From Humulus lupulus (taxonomy: Eukaryota > Streptophyta > Magnoliopsida > Rosales > Cannabaceae), in the NCBI RefSeq assembly GCF_963169125.1, contig NC_084802.1, positions 39,640,607-39,704,606 on the forward strand: a stretch of 64,000 nt of DNA. The letters are read 5' to 3'. The notes under the pieces were generated by a model that did no database searches, had not been told where the DNA came from, and worked only from the letters and a program-made list of their open reading frames with translations. The position numbers and the translations under genes are program-made. The stretch's first letter is position 1; every line of letters begins with the position of its first letter. This document shows positions 9,186-20,358 of this stretch, piece after piece.

Positions 9186-11737
9186 TGAAAATATTGAAAC
9201 TGCTCACTAATCCAAGAAAAAAGTATCCAGAGGACTCTTCTGGCCAAATAAATAATTGTCAGAAAGTTGTTTTTTCCTCAAATCCAAAGAATTCCTCTTA
9301 CTTTATACATAGGCCCGTTTACACCCGTTCATGTTGAAAGTGATCTTGGTGTCCGTGCATTCTTAGGAGTAACAACGAAAGAAAGGATTGCCTTGTGTGT
9401 CACTCCTGTTAAGAATATTGTCATTTGAGATCCATATTCCACTCCCGGTCCCATTGTTAATAAAGTTTGTAGTGAGGTGGGCACTTTAATCTAGAAAGAG
9501 ATCTTGTGGGAGATCCTGTGGGTACTGTTGGACCTGAGGGGGATCCTAAGGGAGGTCCTATTAGTGACCTGAGGGACAACCAGTATGAATACAACCCCTA
9601 TGTGAATGACGATCCAGTGGTTGAATTTAATGAAGGGTCAGGGTACGATTTAGAGGCATATTATAGTGCAGAAGTGTCGATTGACAGGTTTGATGATTTG
9701 CAAGTCGAACAAGTACAAGAATAGGCAGTACTTCCTATTGCATGGGCGAACCTACCAAGTAGATGACTCCGGACACCTTGGACCAGCTCTAGTCATCCTG
9801 GTGGAACAAAAGATAACATGACAGGGAAAATTCCAATATTTTCAACAGAAGATCACAGAAGATGGAATTCTCCCATGTTTATGAAAGAATATATTATGGC
9901 CTCTGCTCAATCACATACCTCCTATTCTAGTGCACCATTGGGAGAAATACACCTTGGGAAGACTTTTGAGAGCAAGATGGATTTGAAAACCAAAGCGGCT
10001 CTCTTCGCAATGAAGAATAATTTTGAGTTTGTGGTGAAGAAGGCTGGTACTGATGTGTGGTTTATCACCTGTAAGGATCCTGACTATGATTGGAGATTAA
10101 GGGGGAAAACGTAGCACGCTCTTCCATGTTTCATATCAATGTTTACAATAATGTACATACGTTCTCATTAGAAGTGCGACAGAAATGCCACCTTCAAGCA
10201 ACACCTTAGGTCATTGGGCATCTTATCAAGAACAAATGTGTTACTGATGGCACTAGCTACATGGCAAACAACATAAAGGAGGATATGAAGAAATCTTTTG
10301 GGATCAATATGAGTTATATGAAGGCATGGAGATGCAAAGAGAAGGCACTCGGTTATGTCAAGGGGACACCTGAAGAATCCTAATCCAAGTTACCTTCTTA
10401 CTTGCACATGTTGCAGCAAAAGAATCCAGGTACAATAATTGATTTTGTCACAGAGGATGATCTCTTTCTTTATTGCTTCTTCTCACTTGGAGTTTGTAGA
10501 AGGGGATTTACATCATGTTGTCCTGTGATATGTGTGGATGACACTTTCTTAAAGATGATTTATGATGGCTACATGTTGTGTGCTGTTGCATTGGATGTGA
10601 ATGCCATATTTATCCAATTGCTTTCACATTGGTGGATAGTGAAAATCACAATTCTTGGAAGTATTTCATGAAGAAATTGAAGGAAGCCATTGGAGTTGTT
10701 GATAATCTGGCTTTTGTATCAGACAAGCATGCTAGCATTATTCATGCTCTTGAGGTCATCTTCCCTGATGCCTACCACGGTGCATGCTACCATCATATAA
10801 GTATGAATGTAATCGCTAAGTTCAAGATTGATCACTGTCACGCAGAGATGTGGAATGCAACATATGCATTTCAGAAGTCAAAATTTCACAGAATCTTTAA
10901 CAGTATAAAGTAAATGGATTATGCCATAGGTCAATATCTCAAGGGTATTGGCTTTGATAAGTGGACTCGTGCTTACTTTCTTGGGAATCGATACAATATA
11001 ATGACAAGCAGCTACGCAAAAAGCTTCAACAACAAAACCAAAGACGCAAGAACCTTCCCAGTCACTACTTTTGTGGAATTCATTCATTTCACACTTCATT
11101 CATGGTTTGTTGGGCACCGTGATGAGGTAGAAAAGTGCACATCCAAACTATCACCACTAATGGAGAAATATTTGGCAGGTATTGCAGTTGATGCAAGGTA
11201 CTTGAAAGTCCACGCTCTTGGACAGTTTGAATTTCATGTGGTGGACCCAGATGATGATGGTGAGGTGAATTTGATGACCAAATCATGCTATTGTGGCACA
11301 TTTCAGATTATAGGGATACCTTGTGTTCATGTAATGGCTGCATCCATTAACCGTGGCGTTAACATTTACTCACTATGTTCCCCATTCTACACTACTGACA
11401 TGTGGAGGGAGTCGTATAAAGAAACAATTTACCCAATTGGAAATGAGGATGAGTGGATAGTTCCTGAGGACATAAAGAATATGCAAGTTGGGCCACCCGT
11501 TGAGAAACAACCAGTTGGTCAGCCAAAGAAGAAAAAGGTAGGAAGAATGAAGACAAAACGTTATCCATCGACAGGTGAAATGTTGCACAAATAGCGTAAG
11601 TCTAGTATGTATGGTGGTCTTGGCCACAATAGGGCTTCATGCAAAGCTAGACAATAAACTATTTGTATCAATTTGGAAGTGTTTTTATTATTAACTTTAC
11701 TTGGTTTCTCTTGTTTGTTTTTTTGCCAAATTCTATG

Positions 11738-11945
11738 TAGCTCGATATAAACTCGATATGTTTTGATAATAGCTCGATAGCAGCTCGATGACAGACTTGT
11801 TAAAATAAATTTTAAACTTGACTCTTTTCTTAGCTTGATGGTTGCTCGATATGAGCTCGATGGTTGCTCGATAATAGCCTATTAAATTAAATTTAAAATC
11901 GAATATGTATGTTGCTCGATAACAAATCGATAGAGCTTGATAATA
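11738..11945 (+). repeat. CTCGAT minisatellite, block 2
   Basis: The same 11-base-type units (CTCGATAGCAG, CTCGATATGAG and so on) lie just past the transposase 3' end, in the spacer between the two convergent MULE genes. CTCGAT is on the plus strand, the transposase sense strand. Confidence 0.65.
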
Positions 11946-12947
11946 CATTTACAATAGTTATATTTCTATAATTGTCACAAAAAAACCCAAAACACAAACA
12001 GAACATGTAAAGACCCTATATATATACAGTCATCATAAAAAATGAAGAGTCTATCATATTCGCTCTTGTAAAATAGGTCCAATAAAAAAAACAAAATATA
12101 CAAGTATCTGATGGTGTGGAAGCTAGTCAAGGTCGCACATTCTGATACCACAAGTATGTTGTCCACTTGTTCCTGAACAACTCTATATTTTCATCGCAAA
12201 TGGTTTCCAATGGAAGGCCAGAAATGAGATGCTCAATATGCTTGATAGCATACACATCACAATATCCATTGTAAAAACATATAAACATTAAATGTACAGT
12301 AGTATAAATTTCCTTAAAAACTAATATAGTATAAATATGATGTTATTTACCTTCTCTTGGACTGAGTGAGCTCGTGTTGTTGTAGGCAGCGCCATATGAA
12401 CTGGTGTGACTTCTTTCCTGATGTAGGAATCTTCAACATCAAGCTATCCTTGAACAGTTTACTCGGGAGCAATAGAGAACGAAACAACATGCACCATGGC
12501 TTCATAATTTCCTCCATCTTGCGTCACTAATCACTAAGATGTCTAAATCATTTATGGTGAATGCCTAACTAGAAATAGAAGTCGCAATGCCAAACCAATG
12601 AGATTGCTGATAGTTCTGGCACTAATATACATCCGAGCTCCTGACCAAGACATTAGAAAATGTTGCTCGAGGTTGGTCACCATGGACATGACGTCAGCAT
12701 CCCAAAGGTACCCTTATTTTCTAGTATTGGTCTTGTACTGATCATATCTGGAAAGTATCACTTGTGAGAACATCACGTTCATCACAATAGCACTCTGGCG
12801 ATATGTCTTGGGGAATAACTGGCGACACCTACGAAGCATGTGTTGTGCCAAATGAATATGCTACAAGAAGAACACAGAAGAAAAAGCTAGCAAAAATTAG
12901 CATAAATGGTTGAAATGTAGTTTGAAAAGCATGCATCTAGCTCATAT

Positions 12948-13105
12948 CGAGCCCCTATTGAACCCTATCAAGCCATGTCGAGCTCCTAGCGAGCTCAGAT
13001 ATAGCTAGTTCACACATTTAATTTCAAAATCTACCTTATTCCCCCATCAAGCCCCTATCAAGCTCATACAACCCCCGATCGAGCTCATATCGAGCCCCTA
13101 TCGAG
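12948..13105 (-). repeat. CTCGAT minisatellite, block 3
   Basis: Units read as ATCGAGCCCCT on the plus strand, so CTCGAT lies on the minus strand, the sense strand of the Ulp1 gene. It sits between coding remnants at 12900 and 13131, consistent with an intron. Confidence 0.6.
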
Positions 13106-13982
13106 TCAGTCAAAACAGACCTTACAATTTTCAAAATAGGATAGAATTTGTTAACATTTTAAATAAATAGCTTACCCCATCTTCGAGCCACGATCGGGGT
13201 GTCTTCCACGGTGGAAACCATGCTGAATCATGACACCCTGTCTTCACATCCCTCGGAGTCTTGTTGGGGATGTCTCCAAGCATCCATTTGCAGAGTGTCC
13301 TATATTGTTTGACATCTGACTTCTTGAGAGGGTCTAGCACCAATGCCTCCTCTGTATCTACAACTGCATCAGTGTGAGGTCTCTTCCTCATTGGATTAGT
13401 GTAGTCCTCAAACCATTCTGGCATGCATCTTCACCACTTAAATTGAACCTCATGCACCTCCTCAGGGTTGACATTAGCGACTCCCAGAGTCACAGCATCA
13501 GGTGTCACAACAATGGTGGGAGTAGTGGTTGGATCAAGTTCAAAGTCATCTGGAATATCCAATGACTCTGAGTCTGAATCTGCCCTGGAGTCCCTCGGTC
13601 GTTCCTTAATAAATGTCAGGATCTGACTAATTACGTCCATGATCACTGACTGGTTCTTCAAGAGGGTCTCCTGTCGACCCTCGACTCTCTCCAACTGCTG
13701 CATCAATTCTTTGATATCAGCTAGAATGGGGCTAGTGCAACCCCATCCTAATCAAGGACAGTTACACTGTGTACTTTAAATAGTGCTGGAGTCGCTAAAC
13801 GAGTCATTTGGCCATAACCATGTAACTAAACATGATTAACGGTTTAGGGTTAAAAAATTTGGCCAAAAGGTATAAACATTTCATTAAAACATTTACTTCC
13901 ATACATAGGATCCCAAACTACATTCAAAAAGGTTAATTACAATTGAAAAGTTACAACCAGCCGACCTAAGCGGCAAAATAGG

Positions 13983-16367
13983 TGTAATGCCCTGAATTCT
14001 CCTATGTGATTTAATGGCGGGATTAGTAGGCCGGGAGGGCCATACTTGTTTAATTAAGCCATTAAATGATATTATGCATGTATATGTGAATTATATTATA
14101 ATATGATGTTAAATGCATGCAGGTGAGTCCACATTTTAATTACAGGGGTGTGATGGTGATTTGGCCTGTTGAGGGCATAATTGTATATTTATATGCATGT
14201 CGGTGATATATGTTGAGACCACATCATAATGTGGGTTTGTTCGAGCCATTCGGCATGAGACGATCTTGGAATGTTGATTAGCGGTCTAGTCACAACAGGT
14301 TTAAGATCGGGGCTCGGGTTGAGTCTCGGGATGATTTTAATGATTAGAGTGTTGCCGGGTATTAAAGGGTAACGATATGTGAATCATTGGTGTTTGAGAT
14401 TATCGGGAATAACGGGAATTGGAGAGCGTTAATTATGATTAACGAGATAGGTGGAAAATACCAGATATGCCCTTGGGAGCCTTTAGAAACTTTAAATTGA
14501 CCTAGGGGTAAAATGGTCATTTCACCCCTAGGATAGATATAAGCCATTTTTGGCTGAGGTTGAGTTAGAAAAACATAGCACGTTTGAGAGCTTTCCCGTA
14601 TCATCTTCCTCTCAGTTTTCTTTGTGATTTTTTAATCAACCTTGGGGATTCAAGCTTGGGAAGCAAGCCTTGGGAGTTTGGGAGTGTGTTCCTCCATTGA
14701 AGGGCTTCATAAGTTGAGCTTTGGGTAAGTTTCTAGCCATATAATTCCTTGGTTTGCTCTGTTTTAGCTTTGTTTTGCAGTTGTGATTTCTAGGTTGAGA
14801 CTTTGGTTTTGATGGGAGTTTTGGCTAGGGTTCCTATGGTTGGGATGTTTGGGGTATGTTAGGATGGTTTTTGGGTTCATTTGGCATCAAAAATGGGTTT
14901 TGGAAGCTTTGGAATTAGGTGGGAATCGAAGGAGATGAAGAAGGGCGTTTCAGGGCATTTTAGTGCTGGAGGTAGCACTATAGCGCCCACCTTAGGGCGC
15001 TACAGCGCTACTCAGGAGGCAAATGTGCATGTTGGGGGTTCTGAGTATAGCGCTGGGGCGCTAGTGGTTGAGCGCTGTAGTGCTACTCTGTTCCTTCAAA
15101 GTCCCGTTTTGAGTGTTTTTAAGGGTTTTGACTTGGGGTTTCAATCCTTAAGGCCCGGGATCAAATCTACTCACCGTGTGGGCATGTTTCAAGGTCCCAA
15201 GAGTGGTTCTTAGGTTAAAATCCTATCCATGTTGATTCTCATTAATTGAGGATATAATTGGTTGTGATTAGGTGACTGCTAAGGAAGCAAAGGTCAATCG
15301 TTATCAGGAGTCGTTCTTATTATTATTTCTCGCTCGAACCAGAGGTAAGAGAACTGCACCCCATATGTGACATGCATGATGATTCTTGAGGCATGTTGAT
15401 TGTGTAAATGTGGACATGGATTGATTATCGAATGCTTAGCAAACCTTGCTCACTTGTGTATGTTACTAACTCATTAGTCAAATTTGGCAAAGGTGCTAGT
15501 ATCAACTGTGAAGCTGTGACTTATTAGTCAGGTTCGGCAGTGGTACTGGGCACTAGTCACATAGTGCTGACTCATTAGTCAGGACGGCCTTGGCGTGTTT
15601 AGCGCAAGCCAACAAAGATTAGATCTAATCGACTTTCTGCATTGGATGACTCAAAGAGCATTAATGCCGGACCGACCTCAAGTTCGATGAATGTAATAAG
15701 CGCTTGTGTGGCTTACCCATCAATCACTCATCTGTTAAGTTAGAGACTTACCCATCAGTCTCTCATTTTTTCAAGGCTAGTGGCTTACCTAGCAGCCACT
15801 CTTCTGATTAAATTGGTGACTTGCTTGTCAGTCACTCAGTATGATTTTCTAGAACCTCAAGTGATACTCGCTCATCTGTTTAAGAGTTGTAAACTCTGTG
15901 TGATTATAATGATAATCATTTTATATTTTTTATATACAACACTGTGTTTTCTTGCTGGGCTTTGGCTCATGGGTGCTATGTGGTGCAGGTAAAGGGAAAG
16001 AAAAGCTCACCCAGCCTTGAGTGGAGAGCTCAGGTGGTGATGTGTACATATGCGGCCGCTTGACCACCACGGCCAAGGAGTTCTCAGAGGAACTAGGGGG
16101 TTTATCCTATTTTGCCGCTTAGGTCGGCGGGTTTGTAATTTTGGAACAATAATGCCCTTTTTGAGTTGTAAATAACTTGTAAATGTTCTTGTGGGCTCAT
16201 GAACAATTTTATGTATTGAATAAAACATATCCTTTCCTTTTTATTGGTTCTCACCTTAGCCTGTTAATACCACTTAGAACACGTTTTTAACCAAAGGACT
16301 CAGGCAATGAGTCAAATTTCCGGTTCACCGTTCACCGTAACTGTTCTAGGGTAGCCAGGGCGTTACA
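13983..16367 (+). mobile_element. Solo gypsy-type LTR, 2385 bp (inner)
   Basis: Begins TGTAATGCCC, ends GGGCGTTACA, and is flanked by a perfect 5-bp TSD ATAGG (13978-13982 and 16368-16372). No gag or pol sequence lies inside, so it is a solo LTR left by recombination. It inserted into an older LTR of the same family in inverse orientation. It holds the conserved CTTGCTGGGC block (15951) followed by the splice-donor-like GTGCAGGTAA. Confidence 0.88.
15440..15850 (+). repeat. Tandem repeats within the inner LTR
   Basis: Imperfect units containing ACTCATTAGTCAG and later CTTACCCATCAGTC/CACTC recur every 35-85 bases across this part of the LTR. Confidence 0.55.
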
Positions 16368-16624
16368 ATAGGGGTTGACCCTAGTTCCTCTAAGAAACTC
16401 TGACCGTGGTGGTCAAGCAGCCACATACGTGCACATTGTCATCGAAGCTCTCCAACTCAAGGATGGTCCATTTTCCTTTTCCCCTTACCTGCATCATATA
16501 GCACCCATGAGCTAAGGCTCAGGAAAAAAAATTAAACATGCTCATAGCAGTTAATAACATGTTACCAAATTATAATAAGCATGCCAACCTTACTCATGCA
16601 TGCATACCATTCATATAAATGACT

Positions 16625-16860
16625 ACAGTGTCATATGGGGCCAATAGCCCAAGATAAATGATCAATGAAGCATATTGGGGCCCAATACCCAAAATACATG
16701 ATTAGTGAATCATACTGGAGCTCAGCGCCCTAATACACGATTAATAAATCATACTAGGGCTCAGCGCCCTAATACATGATTAATAAATCATACTGGGGCT
16801 CAGTGCCCTAGGATATGGGACTAATGAGTCACCCCAGGGCCCGTTGCCCTATCCTCTGTA
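16625..16860 (-). repeat. Tandem repeats within the outer LTR
   Basis: About five units of roughly 45 bases, each with ATGATTAATAAATCATACT then GGGCTCAGCGCCCTA, follow one another. They are the outer LTR's inverse counterpart of the repeats at 15440-15850. Confidence 0.65.
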
Positions 16861-17849
16861 TAACCAGCCTTGGAGCTGATTCAACGTACCTGGAGCTATA
16901 ATTTTCCACAACCAATAGGTCGGTCAAGCGTATGTCACGCTCCTGATTAGGCATAACCATATCAACCAGCGCTCAGCATGCTATTGTCGTCGTTGACTTA
17001 TAAGTCAATGCTTTTCGACCAGCGCTCAACGTTATTACCGTCCTTGACTTATAAGTCAATGCTTTCGACCGGCACTCAGCGTGCTAATGTCGTTCTTAAC
17101 TCATTCAAGGCCCAGCCCTAGCTCACAACAAACTCCATCGCAAGCTATTGAATGGCCTCATATGCCCAATATTGTAACATCGGGGCATAACCATAAAAAT
17201 TGTACTTCGACTCCTGTTGCACCTTGGCTTCTTCTTTTTATAGTTATCCTTCTAGTGCTACATGTTCTTCTTACAAGAATTTAAAAGCCTCTTGTAAGAG
17301 AACTTTCCCCGTGGATAGCTAAAGAAGTAATCTATGTCCTCAACCATCTTCAGTATATCTCATCATATATTCAACTTTCCCTCTATGGAATTTACAACCC
17401 CCTCAACCAACAAAAAGAGCAAACTCTATGTCCTCAACTCTGCTTGGGATGGTGTAGAGCTAAAATTCAACCCGTCACCAGAGCAAACTCTTCCATGCCG
17501 AACCTACAGGACTTGGAACCCAAAAAGAAATGCATCTCATCTTCTTTTTTACTTGTTATTTTCCTCAACATCAGTTCATGTACCAAAACTCCTGAGAAAT
17601 GAAACTCTGAAGCCAAGAAGAACTAGTTGAAAGGGGATTCCTTAGCCTTTTCTACTAGGTCAAGCTCCACAAACTTTTTCTTAATATCAACCAAATTCCT
17701 ACCACCAGGAAAGTGATCTTGAAACGGAACAAGCAACTTCGACATCTACATCGAAACATGAAAATAATTGGTAAGAAAACAGAATGTTAAACATATTCGA
17801 GCAAAAATTCAAATAAAATTATAAGAAATCTTAAGTAAACACTTTCATC

Positions 17850-18520
17850 GAGCTCTGTCGAGTTCTATCGATCTATCATCGAGCTACAACATAACCCTAT
17901 CGAGCCACTATCGAGAAACTATCGAGCCTATCGAGAAAATCTTAATCTGTCTACATAAAGAACCATCGAGCTACAATCGAGCCTATCGAGCAACATCATC
18001 CCTAAAACTATCAAGACTATCAAGCCATTGTCGGGCTATCAAGAAAAGCATAATCTGTCTCCATAAAGAACCATCGAGCATGCATCGAGCTACAATCAAG
18101 CCTATCGAGCAACATTATCCCTAAAACTATAGAGACTATCAAGTCACTGTTAAGCCCCTATCGAGCATATTGAGTAAATTTTTACTCATCCTATCGAGCA
18201 TTCACGAGCTCCTATCGAGCCAAATTCTATTAACCCTATCAACAAACTATCAAGCCTATCTAGAAATCGTCCTATCGAACCTTATCAAGCCTATCAAGAA
18301 ATCAACTTATCAAACCCTATCGAGCCTATCGAGAAATCATCCTATCGAACCCTATCAAGACCTATTGATCTAATCCAATCAAGCTAACATCGAGTCATAT
18401 CCAGTTCTAATGTATCAATACCATTGAGCTTGTATTGAGCTACTATCGAACTTCTATCAAACCAAATATGTTTATCTAATCAAGCATATATCGATCTCTC
18501 ATTGAACCCATCAAGTAACA
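17850..18520 (-). repeat. CTCGAT minisatellite, block 4
   Basis: The longest block: dozens of degenerate ATCGAGCCTAT-type units on the plus strand, i.e. CTCGAT on the Ulp1 sense strand. It lies between the leader/first-exon region (above 18550) and the DUF1985-like exon (below 17640), so it is probably intron 1 of that gene. Confidence 0.7.
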
Positions 18521-18969
18521 TCAGCAAACCCAGAAAAAAAAATACATGAAACGTGATTCATACCCCTCGACCCAGATTTCATACAGAAATGAAAAACAAA
18601 GAAGCATTGGGGTTCAAAAATACCTTAGTTTGCGTTGCGTCCCTGGTTTCGATGGTGTCTCATTTCTCGTCAAATGCTTGGAGGCGGCGATGATGTCTCG
18701 TTTCCTTGGAGGAGGTGATGAGGTATATCGTTTCCTTGGAGCCGGTGATGGTCACGGAGGACCCAAGTCGGACTCGATCTCAGTGGTGGCAAATCTGGGT
18801 GCCGTCGGTTCAGGGTTTGGGGTTCTGAGTTAGGTCCAAGAGAAAGAGAGAGGAAGCAAGAGAGAGAGAATTAAGTTCTGCTTGGGGGAAAAATAAGAGG
18901 GGTAGTTTGGGTACATAATGAATCTTTAGCATCAAAGTGAAAAGATGAATAATGGTGGCATTTTTTTTT

Positions 18970-19018
18970 TTTTTTTTGTATTTTGGGTACACTTTATGCG
19001 TAGAAAGTGAAATTTCCC
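18970..19018 (-). repeat. Right terminal inverted repeat candidate of the MULE
   Basis: Read inward from 19018 the minus strand gives GGGAAATTTCACTTTCTACG, then CATAAAGTG, followed by a homopolymer run and the leader of the Ulp1 gene. GGGAAATTTCAC-type ends are common in plant MULEs. The left partner was not found. Confidence 0.5.
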
Positions 19019-20358
19019 TTTCAGATTAGGTGGTTAGACCAAAGTGGTTGAACGATTGGAGAGGCAAGGCCAATGAGTTTGTAGTGGTAAGGGCGACGAG
19101 TATTTGTGAGCAACTAAGGAGACGAGAATGGCGAAGGGTTTGTGAGTAGCTAGGCTGACAGTTTGGTAGAAGATCCACTAACTTGAGACAAGTGGAGGAC
19201 CTATGCGACGAGAAAAGTAGTTGGGACATTGTGGTCATGGTTGTCAGAGATCAAAGAGTTAGGCAAGGACGGATGTGTATGGATTTTATGTGTGATTTGA
19301 TTTCGAATTTTTGACGAGGCTTTTTTTTATTTGGTTGTTTCAAATGAAGATTTAAACAAATTCATAAACTTGTGTTTTTGAGTTTTTTTTAGTATTATTG
19401 ATCAATTATTTTGTTTATCTATGAAAGGGAGATTTGAATAAATTCATAAAATTTAACTATTTTATTAGATTTTTAAAAATTGTTTAATAATTGCTCCAAT
19501 CAATAATTGACACGCAGTTAAAAATAATAGCTATATAAATAATTAAGGATGTACTACAACCCTACCTTTTTTTTATTGATGGAAGGTAGTATTATCATCA
19601 AAATAAAATAGAGAAAAATGGGTTTATACCATTTTATATCCAGTTTTAGTTAAATATCATATATAATCTTGTGTTTTTCTAAAAATATTACAATAGACCT
19701 TGTGATTGTCAAAACAAACCAAAGATAACCTTAGACCTAATTCTAGCAAACTTTTTCATAAGAATTTTTTTTATTAAAATGTTAAATTACTCTTTAATGG
19801 AATTACAACTAAGTGATATTATGCATTTATATTTGAAAATTTTAATTTATTCTTGATTTTTTTTATATTTATTTTAGAGATTATCTCTGGTATAATTTAG
19901 TAATGTTAGGGTTTGTTGTGGAATTTTGAAAAATATCGGGTCATACATTATTTAACAAAAATTTAAAAGCATAGAATGTTATAAACTCAAAAAAATTATA
20001 CATAAGTTTAACTTTTACCAAAATGTTGATTCTTATGCCCCAAATACCCCTCATAATTATTTTTCTAACAACCATTTAAACCAACTTTTTTTTAGGGAAC
20101 CATTCAAACCACCTTCACCCATTATAACAATTATCACAAGAGTATTAAACACAAAAACAATATCTTTATTCCTTCATAAAATTACAATCAATAATCACAC
20201 CATATGCTTTTCTTTTTCTTTTTATACACAAATCCATAAAAACTTCCCATCCCCACCACTTTTCGCTTTCCCAGTCTTTATATATCTATATATGTTTTTT
20301 ACAGTGACAAGTATTATTTGACTTCCACATATGAATTTTGAAACCATGAAACGATTGT
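19019..20358. other. Intergenic, no gene recognised
   Basis: 19019-19310 is moderately GC-rich with an unassigned minus-strand frame of 70 codons (19026-19238) that resembles nothing I know. 19320-20358 is AT-rich. A stretch starting GGGTTTATACC at about 19620 resembles one end of the MITE at 2438-2799, but I see no paired end. The last part contains the 3' flank of the xylanase gene. Confidence 0.4.

Larger units (their letters stand above)
8028..9300 (-). other. Nuclear plastid DNA (NUPT): atpF-atpA segment
   Basis: The 3' part of atpF followed by the 5' part of atpA, both on the minus strand and in their chloroplast operon order, sit inside the MULE transposase. The transposase reads into the junction on the left ([11 protein letters not shown]) and resumes on the right (ESDLGVRAFLG). 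Several codons are now stops, consistent with decay after transfer. Both borders are approximate because a few bases are shared or ambiguous. Confidence 0.85.
7829..11657 (+). pseudogene. MULE transposase (MuDR class), broken
   Basis: Remnants occur in order. An N-terminal MULE region lies at 7829-8027 (WIFKDTQCIV, LKLEVPY). It is cut by plastid DNA and resumes at about 9330 (ESDLGVRAFLG). A MuDR DNA-binding-type domain is at 9950-10115 (FESKMDLK, DYDWRLRG). The DDE catalytic core spans about 10480-11050, with the first Asp in CVDDTFLK and the second in FVSDKHASI. A SWIM zinc finger CYCG..PCVH is at 11285-11325, and a C-terminal CCHC-like tail (GGLGHNRASC) ends at about 11650. Several stops and at least one frameshift (near 10600) interrupt it. 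The catalytic Glu normally seen in the AESFN motif is Lys here (AKSFNN, 11018-11032). It is therefore not active. Confidence 0.88.
13736..17114 (-). mobile_element. Gypsy-type LTR inside the Ulp1 gene (outer)
   Basis: Sequence at 13736-13977 and 16373-17114 is homologous, in opposite orientation, to the LTR nested within it. Both share TAAGCGGCAAAATAGG and the flanking CCCTAGTTCCTC. The minus-strand LTR would start TGGGCCTTGAATGA at 17114 and end near TGGGGTTGCA at 13736. Ulp1 coding remnants lie on both sides, so it split that gene. No perfect TSD is visible (GCTAG against CCTAG nearby), in line with the age suggested by its divergence. Confidence 0.7.
12127..18760 (-). pseudogene. Ulp1-like (C48) protease gene of the MULE, broken
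   Basis: Read right to left: a CT-rich leader at about 18990-18620; a DUF1985-like block at about 17560-17470 (FGMEEFALVTG) and 17200-17140 (YNFYGYAPMLQYWAYEAI); then a gypsy LTR; then two frames at 13706-13131 without a known domain (acidic and linker-like); and finally the protease domain. The protease shows its His region (SHWFGIATSI, about 12590), an Asp in INDLDIL, and its Cys region (NGYCDVYAIKHIEHL, about 12255-12215), ending LWYQNVRP at 12127. The Gly after the catalytic Cys is Asp. Stops and frame changes are frequent. In intact MULEs this SUMO-protease-like protein has no settled role in transposition. Confidence 0.78.
7345..19018. mobile_element. Kaonashi/Ulp1-type MULE, multiply interrupted
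   Basis: Two convergent gene relics define the element: a MuDR-class transposase (+) and a Ulp1-like cysteine protease with a DUF1985-like N-terminal part (-), the usual pair in Ulp1-carrying plant MULEs. The right end has a TIR candidate at 18970-19018. The left end is not recognisable. Later insertions are a plastid atpF-atpA segment (8028-9300) and a gypsy LTR (13736-17114) that carries a nested LTR (13983-16367). Removing these gives an element of about 7 kb. Both genes hold stops, so it is not autonomous now. Confidence 0.8.

Noticed and set aside
14881..15213. 110-codon frame as a gene
   Set aside because: It lies wholly inside a solo LTR with perfect TSD, and its composition follows the GCGC-rich LTR island; no known domain.
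17850..18520. CRISPR-like regular array
   Set aside because: Units are degenerate, about 11 bases, contiguous and without unique spacers, in a plant transposon; it is a minisatellite.
19026..19238. 70-codon minus-strand frame beside the MULE end
   Set aside because: Ser/Leu-rich with no domain, no splice or promoter context and no recognisable relatives; kept as unassigned intergenic sequence.
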